Positions 42,225 to 57,440 of a stretch of DNA of 64,000 nt are shown here, in pieces (position 1 is the first letter of the stretch; each line of letters opens with the position of its first letter). A program made the position numbers and the translations under genes. Source of the DNA: Bombus terrestris (Eukaryota; Arthropoda; Insecta; Hymenoptera; Apidae); contig NW_025963554.1 of NCBI RefSeq assembly GCF_910591885.1, forward strand, positions 310,001 to 374,000, written 5' to 3'. Under the pieces are notes generated by a model that was given only the letters and a program-made list of their open reading frames with translations, did no database searches and had not been told where the DNA came from.

Positions 42225-43664
42225 GTTATACGGTATATAGTAATATTATGTAACGTCATACGTTATAAGGTAATAGTATACAACGTCATACGTCATAACG
42301 TAATGCAATATAACGTTATACGTTGTATAGTAATAGTATATAATGTTACACGGTATATAGTAATATTATGTAACGTCATACGTTATAACGTAGTGCTGTA
42401 TATCATTACACGTTGTATAGTAATAGTATACAATATTATACGGTATATAGTAATATTATGTAACGTCATACGTTATAAGGTAATAGTATACAACGTCATA
42501 CGTCATAACGTAATGCAATATAACGTTATACGTTGTATAGTGATAGTATATAATGTTACACGGTATATAGTAATATTATGTAACGTCATACGTTATAACG
42601 TAATGCAATAAAACGTTACACGTTGTATACTAATAGTATATAATGTTATACGTTATAGCGTAATGGTATATAACGTTATACGTTATAACGTAGTGCTTTA
42701 TAACATTGCACGTTGTATAGTAATAGTATACAATATTATACGGTATATAGTAAAATTATGTAACGTCATACGTTATAACGTAGTACTACATAACGTTGTA
42801 CGTTATAACGTAATACTATATAACGTTATACGTTATAACGAAATACTATATAACGTTATACGTTATAAAGTAATGGTATATAACGTCATACGTTATAACC
42901 TAATGCAATATAACGTTACACGTTGTATAGTAATAGTATATAACGTTATACGTTATAGCGAAATGGTATATAACGTTATACGTTATAACGTAGTGCTTTA
43001 TAACATTGCACGTTGTATAGTAGTAGTATACAATGTTATACGGTATATAGTAAAATTATGTAACGGCATACGTTATATCGTAGTACTGTATAACGTTGTA
43101 CGTTATAACGTAATACTATATGACGTTATACGTTATAACGAAATACTATATAACGTTATACGTTATAACGTAATGCAATATAACGTTATACTTTGTATAG
43201 TGATAGTATATAATGTTACACGGTATATAGTAATATTATGTAACGTCATACGTTATAACGTAGTGCTGTATATCATTACACGTTGTATAGTAATAGTACA
43301 CAATGTTATCCGGTATATAGTAATATTATGTAACGTCATACGTTATAACGTAGTGCTGTATATCATTACACGCTGTATAGTAATATTATACAATGTTATA
43401 CGGTATATAGTAATATTATGTAACGTCATACGTTATAAGGTAATAGTATACAACGTCATACGTCATAACGTAATGCAATATAACGTTATACGTTGTATAG
43501 TGATAGTATATAATATTACACGGTATATAGTATTATTATGTAACGTCATACGTTATAACGTAGTACTATATAACGTCATTCGTTATAACGAAGTACTATA
43601 TAACGTTATACGTTATGACGAAATACTATATAACGTTATACGTTATAACGTAATAGTCTATAAC

Positions 43665-44666
43665 GTCATACGTTATAACGTAGTGCTATATATCGTTACA
43701 CGTTGTATAGTAATAGCATACAATGTTATACGGTATATAGTAATATTATGTAACGTCATACGTTATAACGTAGTGCTATATAACGTTGTACGTTATAACG
43801 TAATACTATATAACGTTATACGTTATAACGAAATACTATATAACGTTATACGTTATAACGTAATGCATTATAACGTTATACGTTGTATAGTAATAGTATA
43901 TAATGTTACACGGTATATAGTAATATTATGTAACGTCATACGTTATAACGTAGTGCTGTATATCATTACACGTTGTATAGTAATAGTACACAATGTTATC
44001 CGGTATATAGTAATATTATGTAACGTCATACGTTATAACGTAGTGCTATATATCATTACACGTTGTATAGTAATAGTACACAATGTTATCTGGTATATAG
44101 TAATATTATGTAACGTCATACGTTATAAGGTAATAGTATACAACGTCATACGTTATAACGTAGTGCTATATATCATTACACGTTGTATAGTAATATTATA
44201 CAATGTTATACGGTATATAGTAATATTATGAAACGTCATAAGTTATAAGGTAATAGTATACAACGTCATACGTCATAACGGAATGCAATATAACGTTATA
44301 CGTTGCATAGTGATAGTATATAATGTTACACGGTGTATAGTAATATTATGTAACGTCATACGTTATAACGTAGTGCTGTATATCATTACACGCTGTATAG
44401 TAATAGTATACAATGTTATACGGTATATAGTAATATTATGCAACGTCATACGTTATAAGGTAATAGTATATAACGTCATACGTTATAACGTAATGCAATA
44501 TAACGTTATACGTTGTATAGTGATAGTATATAATGTTACACGGTATATAGTAATATTATGTAACGTCATACGTTATAACGTAGTGCTGTATATCATTACA
44601 CGTTGTATAGTAATAGTATACAATGTTATACGGTATATAGTAATATTATGTAACGTCATACGTTAT
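43665..44666 (+). repeat. 1.0-kb direct duplication with 44955-45956 (offset 1,290 bp)
   Basis: The run from atatcgttacacg through a gtaatgcatt monomer, two cacac monomers and attatgaaac to the ttgcatag monomer appears twice, 1,290 bp (43 monomers) apart. Both copies carry the same rare gtcataagttataagg monomer (about 44236 and 45526). A third copy lies at 61407 onward. Confidence 0.85.
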
Positions 44667-44954
44667 AACGTAGTGCTGTATAGCATTACACGTTGTATAG
44701 TAATAGTATACAATGTTATACGGTATATAGTAATATTATGTAACGTCATACGTTATAAGGTAATAGTATATAGCGTCATACGTTATAACGTAATGCAATA
44801 TAACGTTACACGTTGTATAGTGATAGTATATAATGTTATACGGTATATAGTAATATTATGTAACGTCATACGTTATAACGTAGTGCTGTATATCATTACA
44901 CGTTGTATAGTAATAGTATACAGTGTTATACGGTATATAGTAATATTATGTAAC

Positions 44955-46290
44955 GTCATACGTTATAACGTAGTGCTATATATCGTTACACGTTGTGTAG
45001 TAATAGCATACAATGTTATACGGTATATAGTAATATTATGTAACGTCATACGTTATAACGTAGTGCTATATAACGTTGTACGTTATAACGTAATACTATA
45101 TAACGTTATACGTTATAACGAAATACTATATAACGTTATACGTTATAACGTAATGCATTATAACGTTATACGTTGTATAGTGATAGTATATAATGTTACA
45201 CGGTATATAGTAATATTATGTAACGTCATACGTTATAACGTAGTGCTGTATATCATTACACGTTGTATAGTAATAGTACACAATGTTATCCGGTATATAG
45301 TAATATTATGTAACGTCATACGTTATAACGTAGTGCTATATATCATTACACGTTGTATAGTAATAGTACACAATGTTATCTGGTATATAGTAATATTATG
45401 TAACGTCATACGTTATAAGGTAATAGTATACAACGTCATACGTTATAACGTAGTGCTATATATCATTACACGTTGTATAGTAATATTATACAATGTTATA
45501 CGGTATATAGTAATATTATGAAACGTCATAAGTTATAAGGTAATAGTATACAACGTCATACGTCATAACGTAATGCAATATAACGTTATACGTTGCATAG
45601 TGATAGTATATAATGTTACACGGTATATAGTAATATTATGTAACGTCATACGTTATAACGTAGTGCTGTATATCATTACACGCTGTATAGTAATAGTATA
45701 CAATGTTATACGGTATATAGTAATATTATGCAACGTCATACGTTATAAGGTAATAGTATATAACGTCATACGTTATAACGTAATGCAATATAACGTTATA
45801 CGTTGTATAGTGATAGTATATAATGTTACACGGTATATAGTAATATTATGTAACGTCATACGTTATAACGTAGTGCTGTATATCATTACATGTTGTATAG
45901 TAATAGTATACAATGTTATACGGTATATAGTAATATTATGTTACGTCATACGTTATAAGGTAATAGTTTATAACGTCATACGTTATAACGTAGTGCAATA
46001 TAACGTTATACGTTGTATAGTGATAGTATATAATGTTACACGGTATATAGTAATATTATGTAACGTCATACGTTATAACGTAGTGCTGTATAGCATTACA
46101 CGTTGTATAGTAATAGTATACAATGTTATACGGTATATAGTAATATTATGTAACGTCATACGTTATAAGGTAATAGTATATAGCGTCATACGTTATAACG
46201 TAATGCAATATAACGTTACACGTTGTATAGTGATAGTATATAATGTTATACGGTATATAGTAATATTATGTAACGTCATACGTTATAACG
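44955..46290 (+). repeat. 1.3-kb segment duplicated at about 61407-62742 (offset 16,452 bp)
   Basis: Shares the gtcataagttataagg, ttgcatag, attatgcaac and attatgttac variants at a constant offset with the region near the right edge. Together with the 1,290-bp tandem this sequence exists at least three times. Confidence 0.83.
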
Positions 46291-46454
46291 TAGTGCTGTA
46301 TATCATTACACGTTGTATAGTAATAGTATACAGTGTTATACGGTATATAGTAATATTATATAACGTCATACGTTATAACGTAATGCAATATAACGTTACA
46401 CGTTGTATAGTGATAGTATAGAATGTTATACGGTATATAGTAATATTATGTAAC

Positions 46455-47175
46455 GTCATACGTTATATCGTAGTACTATATAACGTTGTACGTTATAACG
46501 TAATACTATATAACGTTATACGTTATAACGAAATACTATATAATGTTATACGTTATAACGTAATGCAATATAACGTTATACGTTGTATAGTGATAGTATA
46601 TAATGTTACACGGTATATAGTAATATTATGTAACGTCATACGTTATAGCGTAGTGCTATATATCATTACACGTTGTATAGTAATAGTACACAATGTTATC
46701 CGGTATATAGTAATATTATGTAACGTCATACGTTATAACGTAGTGCTATATATCATTACACGTTGTATACATATATTATACAATGTTATACGGTATATAG
46801 TTATATTATGTAACGTCACACGTTATAAGGTAATAGTATACAACGTCATACGTTATAACGTAGTACTATATAACGTCATTCGTTATAACGAAGTACTATA
46901 TAACGTTATACGTTATAACGAAATACTATATAACGTTATACGTTACAACGTAATAGTATATAACGTCATACGTTATAACTTAATGCAATATAACGTTACA
47001 CATTGTATAGTGATATTATATAATGTTATACGGTATATAGTAATATTATGTAACGTCATACGTTATAACGTAATGCAATAAAACGTTACACGTTGTATAC
47101 TAATAGTATATAACGTTATAACTATTACTATACAACATTACTATAACTACACGTTGTATAGTAATAGTATATAAC
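46455..47175 (+). repeat. 721-bp module ending in the 61-bp unit, fourth copy
   Basis: Starts 660 bp before the unit at 47115. Local variants gttgtatacatat (about 46763), gttacaacg (about 46942) and acacattg (about 46998) are mostly shared with the copy at 49186. Confidence 0.85.
47115..47175. repeat. 61-bp inverted-monomer unit, copy 14 (canonical)
   Basis: 9,042 bp after copy 13, the widest gap. Canonical arms; downstream ataacctaatgc monomer. Lies within copy 1 of the 2,731-bp repeat. Confidence 0.92.
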
Positions 47176-49185
47176 GTTATACGTTATAACCTAATGCAAT
47201 ATAACGTTATACGTTGTATAGTGATAGTATATAATGTTACACGGTATATAGTAATATTATGTAACGTCATACGTTATAACGTAGTGCTGTATATCATTAC
47301 ACGTTGTATGGTAATAGTATACAATGTTATACGGTATATAGTAATATTATGTAACGTCATACGTTATAGGGTAATAGTATATAACGTCATACGTTATAAC
47401 GTAGTGCTATATATCATTACACGTTGTATAGTAATAGTACACAATGTTATCCGGTATATAGTAATATTATGTAACGTCATACGTTATAAGGTAATAGTTT
47501 ATAACGTCATACGTTATAACGTAGTGCAATATAACGTTATACGTTGTATAGTGATAGTATATAATGTTACACGGTATATAGTAATATTATGTAACGTCAT
47601 ACGTTATAACGTAGTGCTGTATATCATTACACGTTGTATAGTAATAGTATACAATGTTATACGGTATATAGTAATATTATGTAACGTCATACGTTATAAG
47701 GTAATAGTTTATAACGTCATACGTTATAACGTAATGCAATATAACGTTATACGTTGTATAGTGATAGTATATAATGTTACACGGTATATAGTAATATTAT
47801 GTAACGTCATACGTTATAACGTAGTGCTGTATAGCATTACACGTTGTATAGTAATAGTACACAATGTTATCCGGTATATAGTAATATTATGTAACGTCAT
47901 ACGTTATAACGTAGTGCTATATATCATTACACGTTGTATAGTAATAGTACACAATGTTATCTGGTATATAGTAATATTATGTAACGTCATACGTTATAAG
48001 GTAATAGTATACAACGTCATACGTTATAACGTAGTGCTATATATCATTACACGTTGTATAGTAATATTATACAATGTTATACGGTATATAGTAATATTAT
48101 GAAACGTCATACGTTATAAGGTAATAGTATACAACGTCATACGTCATAACGTAATGCAATATAACGTTATACGTTGTATAGTGATAGTATATAATGTTAC
48201 ACGGTATATAGTAATATTATGTAACGTCATACGTTATAACGTAATGCAATAAAACGTTACACGTTGTATACTAATAGTATATAATGTTATACGTTATAGC
48301 GTAATGGTATATAACGTTATACGTTATAACGTAGTGCTTTATAACATTGCACGTTGTATAGTAATAGTATACAATATTATACGGTATATAGTAAAATTAT
48401 GTAACGTCATACGTTATAACGTAGTACTACATAACGTTGTACGTTATAACGTAATACTATATAACGTTATACGTTATAACGAAATACTATATAACGTTAT
48501 ACGTTATAACGTAATGCAATATAACGTTATACGTTGTATAGTGATAGTATATAATGTTACACGGTATATAGTAATATTATGTAACGTCATACGTTATAAC
48601 GTAGTGCTGTATATCATTACACGTTGTATAGTAATAGTATACAATGTTATACGGTATATAGTAATATTATGTTACGTCATACGTTATAAGGTAATAGTTT
48701 ATAACGTCATACGTTATAACGTAGTGCAATATAACGTTATACGTTGTATAGTGATAGTATATAATGTTACACGGTATATAGTAATATTATGTAACGTCAT
48801 ACGTTATAACGTAGTGCTGTATAGCATTACACGTTGTATAGTAATAGTATACAATGTTATACGGTATATAGTAATATTATGTAACGTCATACGTTATAAG
48901 GTAATAGTATATAGCGTCATACGTTATAACGTAATGCAATATAACGTTACACGTTGTATAGTGATAGTATATAATCTTATACGGTATATAGTAATATTAT
49001 GTAACGTCATACGTTATAACGTAGTGCTGTATATCATTACACGTTGTATAGTAATAGTATACAGTGTTATACGGTATATAGTAATATTATGTAACGTCAT
49101 ACGTTATAACGTAATGCAATATAACGTTACACGTTGTATAGTGATAGTATAGAATGTTATACGGTATATAGTAATATTATGTAAC

Positions 49186-49906
49186 GTCATACGTTATATC
49201 GTAGTACTATATAACGTTGTACGTTATAACGTAATACTATATAACGTTATACGTTATAACGAAATACTATATAATGTTATACGTTATAACGTAATGCAAT
49301 ATAACGTTATACGTTGTATAGTGATAGTATATAATGTTACACGGTATATAGTAATATTATGTAACGTCATACGTTATAGCGTAGTGCTATATATCATTAC
49401 ACGTTGTATAGTAATAGTACACAATGTTATCCGGTATATAGTAATATTATGTAACGTCATACGTTATAACGTAGTGCTATATATCATTACACGTTGTATA
49501 CATATATTATACAATGTTATACGGTATATAGTTATATTATGTAACGTCATACGTTATAAGGTAATAGTATACAACGTCATACGTTATAACGTAGTACTAT
49601 ATAACGTCATTCGTTATAACGAAGTACTATATAACGTTATACGTTATAACGAAATACTATATAACGTTATACGTTACAACGTAATAGTATATAACGTCAT
49701 ACGTTATAACTTAATGCAATATAACGTTACACATTGTATAGTGATATTATATAATGTTATACGGTATATAGTAATATTATGTAACGTCATACGTTATAAC
49801 GTAATGCAATAAAACGTTACACGTTGTATACTAATAGTATATAACGTTATAACTATTACTATACAACATTACTATAACTACACGTTGTATAGTAATAGTA
49901 TATAAC
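49186..49906 (+). repeat. 721-bp module ending in the 61-bp unit, fifth copy
   Basis: Exactly 2,731 bp after the previous module and near-identical to it. Confidence 0.85.
49846..49906. repeat. 61-bp inverted-monomer unit, copy 15 (canonical)
   Basis: 2,731 bp after copy 14. The equivalent unit is missing from the third higher-order copy, where the 541-bp deletion falls. Confidence 0.92.
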
Positions 49907-52900
49907 GTTATACGTTATAACCTAATGCAATATAACGTTATACGTTGTATAGTGATAGTATATAATGTTACACGGTATATAGTAATATTATGTAACGTCA
50001 TACGTTATAACGTAGTGCTGTATATCATTACACGTTGTATGGTAATAGTATACAATGTTATACGGTATATAGTAATATTATGTAACGTCATACGTTATAG
50101 GGTAATAGTATATAACGTCATACGTTATAACGTAGTGCTATATATCATTACACGTTGTATAGTAATAGTACACAATGTTATCCGGTATATAGTAATATTA
50201 TGTAACGTCATACGTTATAAGGTAATAGTTTATAACGTCATACGTTATAACGTAGTGCAATATAACGTTATACGTTGTATAGTGATAGTATATAATGTTA
50301 CACGGTATATAGTAATATTATGTAACGTCATACGTTATAACGTAGTGCTGTATATCATTACACGTTGTATAGTAATAGTATACAATGTTATACGGTATAT
50401 AGTAATATTATGTAACGTCATACGTTATAAGGTAATAGTTTATAACGTCATACGTTATAACGTAATGCAATATAACGTTATACGTTGTATAGTGATAGTA
50501 TATAATGTTACACGGTATATAGTAATATTATGTAACGTCATACGTTATAACGTAGTGCTGTATAGCATTACACGTTGTATAGTAATAGTACACAATGTTA
50601 TCCGGTATATAGTAATATTATGTAACGTCATACGTTATAACGTAGTGCTATATATCATTACACGTTGTATAGTAATAGTACACAATGTTATCTGGTATAT
50701 AGTAATATTATGTAACGTCATACGTTATAAGGTAATAGTATACAACGTCATACGTTATAACGTAGTGCTATATATCATTACACGTTGTATAGTAATATTA
50801 TACAATGTTATACGGTATATAGTAATATTATGAAACGTCATACGTTATAAGGTAATAGTATACAACGTCATACGTCATAACGTAATGCAATATAACGTTA
50901 TACGTTGTATAGTGATAGTATATAATGTTACACGGTATATAGTAATATTATGTAACGTCATACGTTATAACGTAATGCAATAAAACGTTACACGTTGTAT
51001 ACTAATAGTATATAATGTTATACGTTATAGCGTAATGGTATATAACGTTATACGTTATAACGTAGTGCTTTATAACATTGCACGTTGTATAGTAATAGTA
51101 TACAATATTATACGGTATATAGTAAAATTATGTAACGTCATACGTTATAACGTAGTACTACATAACGTTGTACGTTATAACGTAATACTATATAACGTTA
51201 TACGTTATAACGAAATACTATATAACGTTACACGTTATAACGTAATGCAATATAACGTTATACGTTGTATAGTGATAGTATATAATGTTACACGGTATAT
51301 AGTAATATTATGTAACGTCATACGTTATAACGTAGTGCTGTATATCATTACACGTTGTATAGTAATAGTATACAATGTTATACGGTATATAGTAATATTA
51401 TGTTACGTCATACGTTATAAGGTAATAGTTTATAACGTCATACGTTATAACGTAGTGCAATATAACGTTATACGTTGTATAGTGATAGTATATAATGTTA
51501 CACGGTATATAGTAATATTATGTAACGTCATACGTTATAACGTAGTGCTGTATAGCATTACACGTTGTATAGTAATAGTATACAATGTTATACGGTATAT
51601 AGTAATATTATGTAACGTCATACGTTATAAGGTAATAGTATATAGCGTCATACGTTATAACGTAATGCAATATAACGTTACACGTTGTATAGTGATAGTA
51701 TATAATCTTATACGGTATATAGTAATATTATGTAACGTCATACGTTATAACGTAGTGCTGTATATCATTACACGTTGTATAGTAATAGTATACAGTGTTA
51801 TACGGTATATAGTAATATTATGTAACGTCATACGTTATAACGTAATGCAATATAACGTTACACGTTGTATAGTGATAGTATAGAATGTTATACGGTATAT
51901 AGTAATATTATGTAACGTCATACGTTATATCGTAGTACTATATAACGTTGTACGTTATAACGTAATACTATATAACGTTATACGTTATAACGAAATACTA
52001 TATAATGTTATACGTTATAACGTAATGCAATATAACGTTATACGTTGTATAGTGATAGTATATAATGTTACACGGTATATAGTAATATTATGTAACGTCA
52101 TACGTTATAGCGTAGTGCTATATATCATTACACGTTGTATAGTAATAGTACACAATGTTATCCGGTATATAGTAATATTATGTAACGTCATACGTTATAA
52201 CGTAGTGCTATATATCATTACACGTTGTATACATATATTATACAATGTTATACGGTATATAGTTATATTATGTAACGTCATACGTTATAAGGTAATAGTA
52301 TACAACGTCATACGTTATAACGTAGTACTATATAACGTCATTCGTTATAACGAAGTACTATATAACGTTATACGTTATAACGAAATACTATATAACGTTA
52401 TACGTTATAACGTAATAGTATATAACGTCATACGTTATAACTTAATGCAATATAACGTTACACATTGTATAGTGATATTATATAATGTTATACGGTATAT
52501 AGTAATATTATGTAACGTCATACGTTATAACGTAGTGCTGTATATCATTACACGTTGTATAGTAATAGTATACAATGTTATACGGTATATAGTAATATTA
52601 TGTAACGTCATACGTTATAAGGTAATAGTTTATAACGTCATACGTTATAACGTAATGCAATATAACGTTATACGTTGTATAGTGATAGTATATAATGTTA
52701 CACGGTATATAGTAATATCATGTAACGTCATACGTTATAACGTAGTGCTGTATAGCATTACACGTTGTATAGTAATAGTACACAATGTTATCCGGTATAT
52801 AGTAATATTATGTAACGTCATACGTTATAACGTAGTGCTATATATCATTACACGTTGTATAGTAATAGTACACAATGTTATCTGGTATATAGTAATATTA

Positions 52901-53716
52901 TGTAACGTCATACGTTATAAGGTAATAGTATACAACGTCATACGTTATAACGTAGTGCTATATATCATTACACGTTGTATAGTAATATTATACAATGTTA
53001 TACGGTATATAGTAATATTATGAAACGTCATACGTTATAAGGTAATAGTATACAACGTCATACGTCATAACGTAATGCAATATAACGTTATACGTTGTAT
53101 AGTGATAGTATATAATGTTACACGGTATATAGTAATATTATGTAACGTCATACGTTATAACGTAATGCAATAAAACGTTACACGTTGTATACTAATAGTA
53201 TATAATGTTATACGTTATAGCGTAATGGTATATAACGTTATACGTTATAACGTAGTGCTTTATAACATTGCACGTTGTATAGTAATAGTATACAATATTA
53301 TACGGTATATAGTAAAATTATGTAACGTCATACGTTATAACGTAGTACTACATAACGTTGTACGTTATAACGTAATACTATATAACGTTATACGTTATAA
53401 CGAAATACTATATAACGTTATACGTTATAACGTAATGCAATATAACGTTATACGTTGTATAGTGATAGTATATAATGTTACACGGTATATAGTAATATTA
53501 TGTAACGTCGTACGTTATAACGTAGAGCTGTATATCATTACACGTTGTATAGTAGTAGTACACAATGTTACCCGGTATATAGTAATATTATGTAACGTCA
53601 TACGTTATAACATAGTGCTACATATCATTAGACGTTGTATAGTATTAGTACACAATGTTATCCGGTATATAGTAATATTATGTAACGTCATACGTTATAA
53701 CGTAGTGCTATATATC

Positions 53717-53748
53717 ATTACACGTTGTATAAATATATATTATACAAT
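53717..53748 (+). repeat. (TA)n-expanded monomer, 32 bp, with an interruption
   Basis: Gain of 2 bp; the run is broken by an A (gtataaatatat). It lies in a short stretch with several private changes (53,500-53,760), such as gtagagctg and gttacccgg. Confidence 0.9.
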
Positions 53749-54228
53749 GTTATACGCTATATAGTAATATTATGTAACGTCATACGTTATAAGGTAATAG
53801 TATACAACGTCATACGTCATAATGTAATGCAATATAACGTTATACGTTGTATAGTGATAGTATATAATGTGACACGGTATATAGTAATATTATGTAACGT
53901 CATACGTTATAACGTAGTGCTATATATCATTACACGTTGTATAGTAATAGTACACAATGTTATCTGGTATATAGTAATATTATGTAACGTCATACGTTAT
54001 AAGGTAATAGTATACAACGTCATACGTTATAACGTAGTGCTATATGTCATTACACGTTGTATAGTAATAGTATACAATGTTATACGGTATATAGTAATAT
54101 TATGTAACGTCATACGTTATAAGGTAATAGTATATAACGTCATACGTTATAACGTAATGCAATATAACGTTACACGTTGTATAGTGATAGTATATAATGT
54201 TACACGGTATATAGTAATATTATGTAAC

Positions 54229-54949
54229 GTCATACGTTATATCGTAGTACTATATAACGTTGTACGTTATAACGTAATACTATATAACGTTATACGTTAT
54301 AACGAAATACTATATAATGTTATACGTTATAACGTAATGCAATATAACGTTATACGTTGTATAGTGATAGTATATAATGTTACACGGTATATAGTAATAT
54401 TATGTAACGTCATACGTTATAGCGTAGTGCTATATATCATTACACGTTGTATAGTAATAGTACACAATGTTATCCGGTATATAGTAATATTGTGTAACGT
54501 CATACGTTATAACGTAGTGCTATATATCATTACACGTTGTATATATATATTATACAATGTTATACGGTATATAGTTATATTATGTAACGTCATACGTTAT
54601 AAGGTAATAGTATACAACGTCATACGTTATAACGTAGTACTATATAACGTCATTCGTTATAACGAAGTACTATATAACGTTATACGTTATAACGAAATAC
54701 TATATAACGTTATACGTTATAACGTAATAGTATATAACGTCATACGTTATAACTTAATGCAATATAACGTTACACATTGTATAGTGATAGTATATAATGT
54801 TATACGGTATATAGTAATATTATGTAACGTCATACGTTGTAACGTAATGCAATAAAACGTTACACGTTGTATACTAATAGTATATAACGTTATAACTATT
54901 ACTATACAACATTACTATAACTACACGCTGTATAGTAATAGTATATAAC
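54229..54949 (+). repeat. 721-bp module ending in the 61-bp unit, sixth copy
   Basis: Starts 660 bp before the unit at 54889; shares attgtgtaac (about 54488), acacattg and the gttgtaacg stop monomer with the next copy. Confidence 0.85.
54889..54949. repeat. 61-bp inverted-monomer unit, copy 16
   Basis: 5,043 bp after copy 15. gctgtatag arm as in copies 13 and 17; uniquely followed by gtcatacgttataacc rather than gttatacg. Confidence 0.92.
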
Positions 54950-55339
54950 GTCATACGTTATAACCTAATGCAATATAACGTTATACGTTGTATAGTGATA
55001 GTATATAATGTTACACGGTATATAGTAATATTATGTAACGTCATACGTTATATCGTAGTACTATATAACGTTGTACGTTATAACGTAATACTATATAACG
55101 TTATACGTTATAACGAAATACTATATAATGTTATACGTTATAACGTAATGCAATATAACGTTATACGTTGTATAGTGATAGTATATAATGTTACACGGTA
55201 TATAGTAATATTATGTAACGTCATACGTTATAACGTAGTGCTGTATATCATTACACGTTGTATAGTAATAGTATACAATGTTATACGGTATATAGTAATA
55301 TTATGTAACGTCATACGTTATAAGGTAATAGTTTATAAC

Positions 55340-55369
55340 GTCATACGTTGTATAGTGATAGTATATAAT
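55340..55369 (+). repeat. Chimeric A/B monomer
   Basis: Starts like class A (gtcatac) and continues as class B (gttgtatagtgatag), with the 30-bp register intact. It reads as an in-register crossover within a monomer. The same join occurs at 57441-57470, 2,101 bp away, inside a local duplication. Confidence 0.82.
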
Positions 55370-56179
55370 GTTACACGGTATATAGTAATATTATGTAACG
55401 TCATACGTTATAACGTAGTGCTGTATAGCATTACACGTTGTATAGTAATAGTATACAATATTATACGGTATATAGTAATATTATGTAACGTCATACGTTA
55501 TAAGGTAATAGTATACAACGTCATACGTCATAACGTAATGCAATATAACGTTATACGTTGTATAGTGATAGTATATAATGTTACACGGTATATAGTAATA
55601 TTATGTAACGTCATACGTTATAACGTAATGCAATAAAACGTTACACGTTGTATACTAATAGTATATAATGTTATACGTTATAGCGTAATGGTATATAACG
55701 TTATACGTTATAACGTAGTGCTTTATAACATTGCACGTTGTATAGTAATAGTATACAATATTGTACGGTATATAGTAAAATTATGTAACGTCATACGTTA
55801 TAACGTAGTACTACATAACGTTGTACGTTATAACGTAATACTATATAACGTTATACGTTATAACGAAATACTATATAACGTTATACGTTATAACGTAATG
55901 CAATATAATGTTATACGTTGTATAGTGATAGTATATAATGTTACACGGTATATAGTAATATTATGTAACGTCATACGTTATAACGTAGTGCTGTATATCA
56001 TTACACGTTGTATAGTAATAGTATACAATGTTATACGGTATATAGTAATATTATGTAACGTCATACGTTATAAGGTAATAGTATATAACGTCATACGTTA
56101 TAACGTAATGCAATATAACGTTACACGTTGTATAGTGATAGTATATAATGTTACACGGTATATAGTAATATTATGTAAC

Positions 56180-56900
56180 GTCATACGTTATATCGTAGTA
56201 CTATATAACGTTGTACGTTATAACGTAATACTATATAACGTTATACGTTATAACGAAATACTATATAATGTTATACGTTATAACGTAATGCAATATAACG
56301 TTATACGTTGTATAGTGATAGTATATAATGTTACACGGTATATAGTAATATTATGTAACGTCATACGTTATAGCGTAGTGCTATATATCATTACACGTTG
56401 TATAGTAATAGTACACAATGTTATCCGGTATATAGTAATATTGTGTAACGTCATACGTTATAACGTAGTGCTATATATCATTACACGTTGTATATATATA
56501 TTATACAATGTTATACGGTATATAGTTATATTATGTAACGTCATACGTTATAAGGTAATAGTATACAACGTCATACGTTATAACGTAGTACTATATAACG
56601 TCATTCGTTATAACGAAGTACTATATAACGTTATACGTTATAACGAAATACTATATAACGTTATACGTTATAACGTAATAGTATATAACGTCATACGTTA
56701 TAACTTAATGCAATATAACGTTACACATTGTATAGTGATAGTATATAATGTTATACGGTATATAGTAATATTATGTAACGTCATACGTTGTAACGTAATG
56801 CAATAAAACGTTACACGTTGTATACTAATAGTATATAACGTTATAACTATTACTATACAACATTACTATAACTACACGCTGTATAGTAATAGTATATAAC
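56180..56900 (+). repeat. 721-bp module ending in the 61-bp unit, seventh copy
   Basis: 1,951 bp after the sixth copy and sharing its variants, including attgtgtaac near 56439. Confidence 0.85.
56840..56900. repeat. 61-bp inverted-monomer unit, copy 17 (last)
   Basis: 1,951 bp after copy 16. gctgtatag arm and gttgtaacg upstream monomer. No further unit is seen in the last 7 kb. Confidence 0.92.
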
Positions 56901-57440
56901 GTTATACGTTATAACCTAATGCAATATAACGTTATACGTTGTATAGTGATAGTATATAATGTTACACGGTATATAGTAATATTATGTAACGTCATACTTT
57001 ATAACGTAGTGCTGTATATCATTACACGTTGTATGGTAATAGTATACAATGTTATACGGTATATAGTAATATTATGTAACGTCATACGTTATAAGGTAAT
57101 AGTATATAACGTCATACGTTATAACGTAGTGCTATATATCATTACACGTTGTATAGTAATAGTACACAATGTTATCCGGTATATAGTAATATTATGTAAC
57201 GTCATACGTTATAAGGTAATGGTTTATAACGTCATACGTTATAACGTAGTGCAATATAACGTTATACGTTGTATAGTGATAGTATATAATGTTACACGGT
57301 ATATAGTAATATTATGTAACGTCATACGTTATAACGTAGTGCTGTATATCATTACACGTTGTATAGTAATAGTATACAATGTTATACGGTATATAGTAAT
57401 ATTATGTAACGTCATACGTTATAAGGTAATAGTTTATAAC

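Larger units (their letters stand above)
39886..43114 (+). repeat. 3.2-kb segmental duplication, copy 1 (offset 17,562 bp)
   Basis: Matches 57448-60676 without net length change. Both (TA)n-expanded monomers inside it have the same lengths in both copies (34 bp at 40719 and 58281; 32 bp at 42193 and 59755). A few point differences were seen, such as agtgatagtatatatt here against agtgattgtatatatt (58841) there. Confidence 0.87.
45775..53426 (+). repeat. 2,731-bp higher-order repeat, two full copies plus a deleted third
   Basis: Copies run about 45775-48505, 48506-51236 and 51237-53426. 2,731 bp is 91 monomers plus 1, the extra base coming from the 61-bp unit inside. Landmarks recur at exactly 2,731 bp: module starts at 46455 and 49186, and attatgaaac at about 48098 and 50829. 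The third copy is 2,190 bp: a 541-bp deletion (18 monomers plus 1) removed its 61-bp unit and so restored the register. Few substitutions separate the copies, for example gtcacacg (46815) against gtcatacg. Confidence 0.88.
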
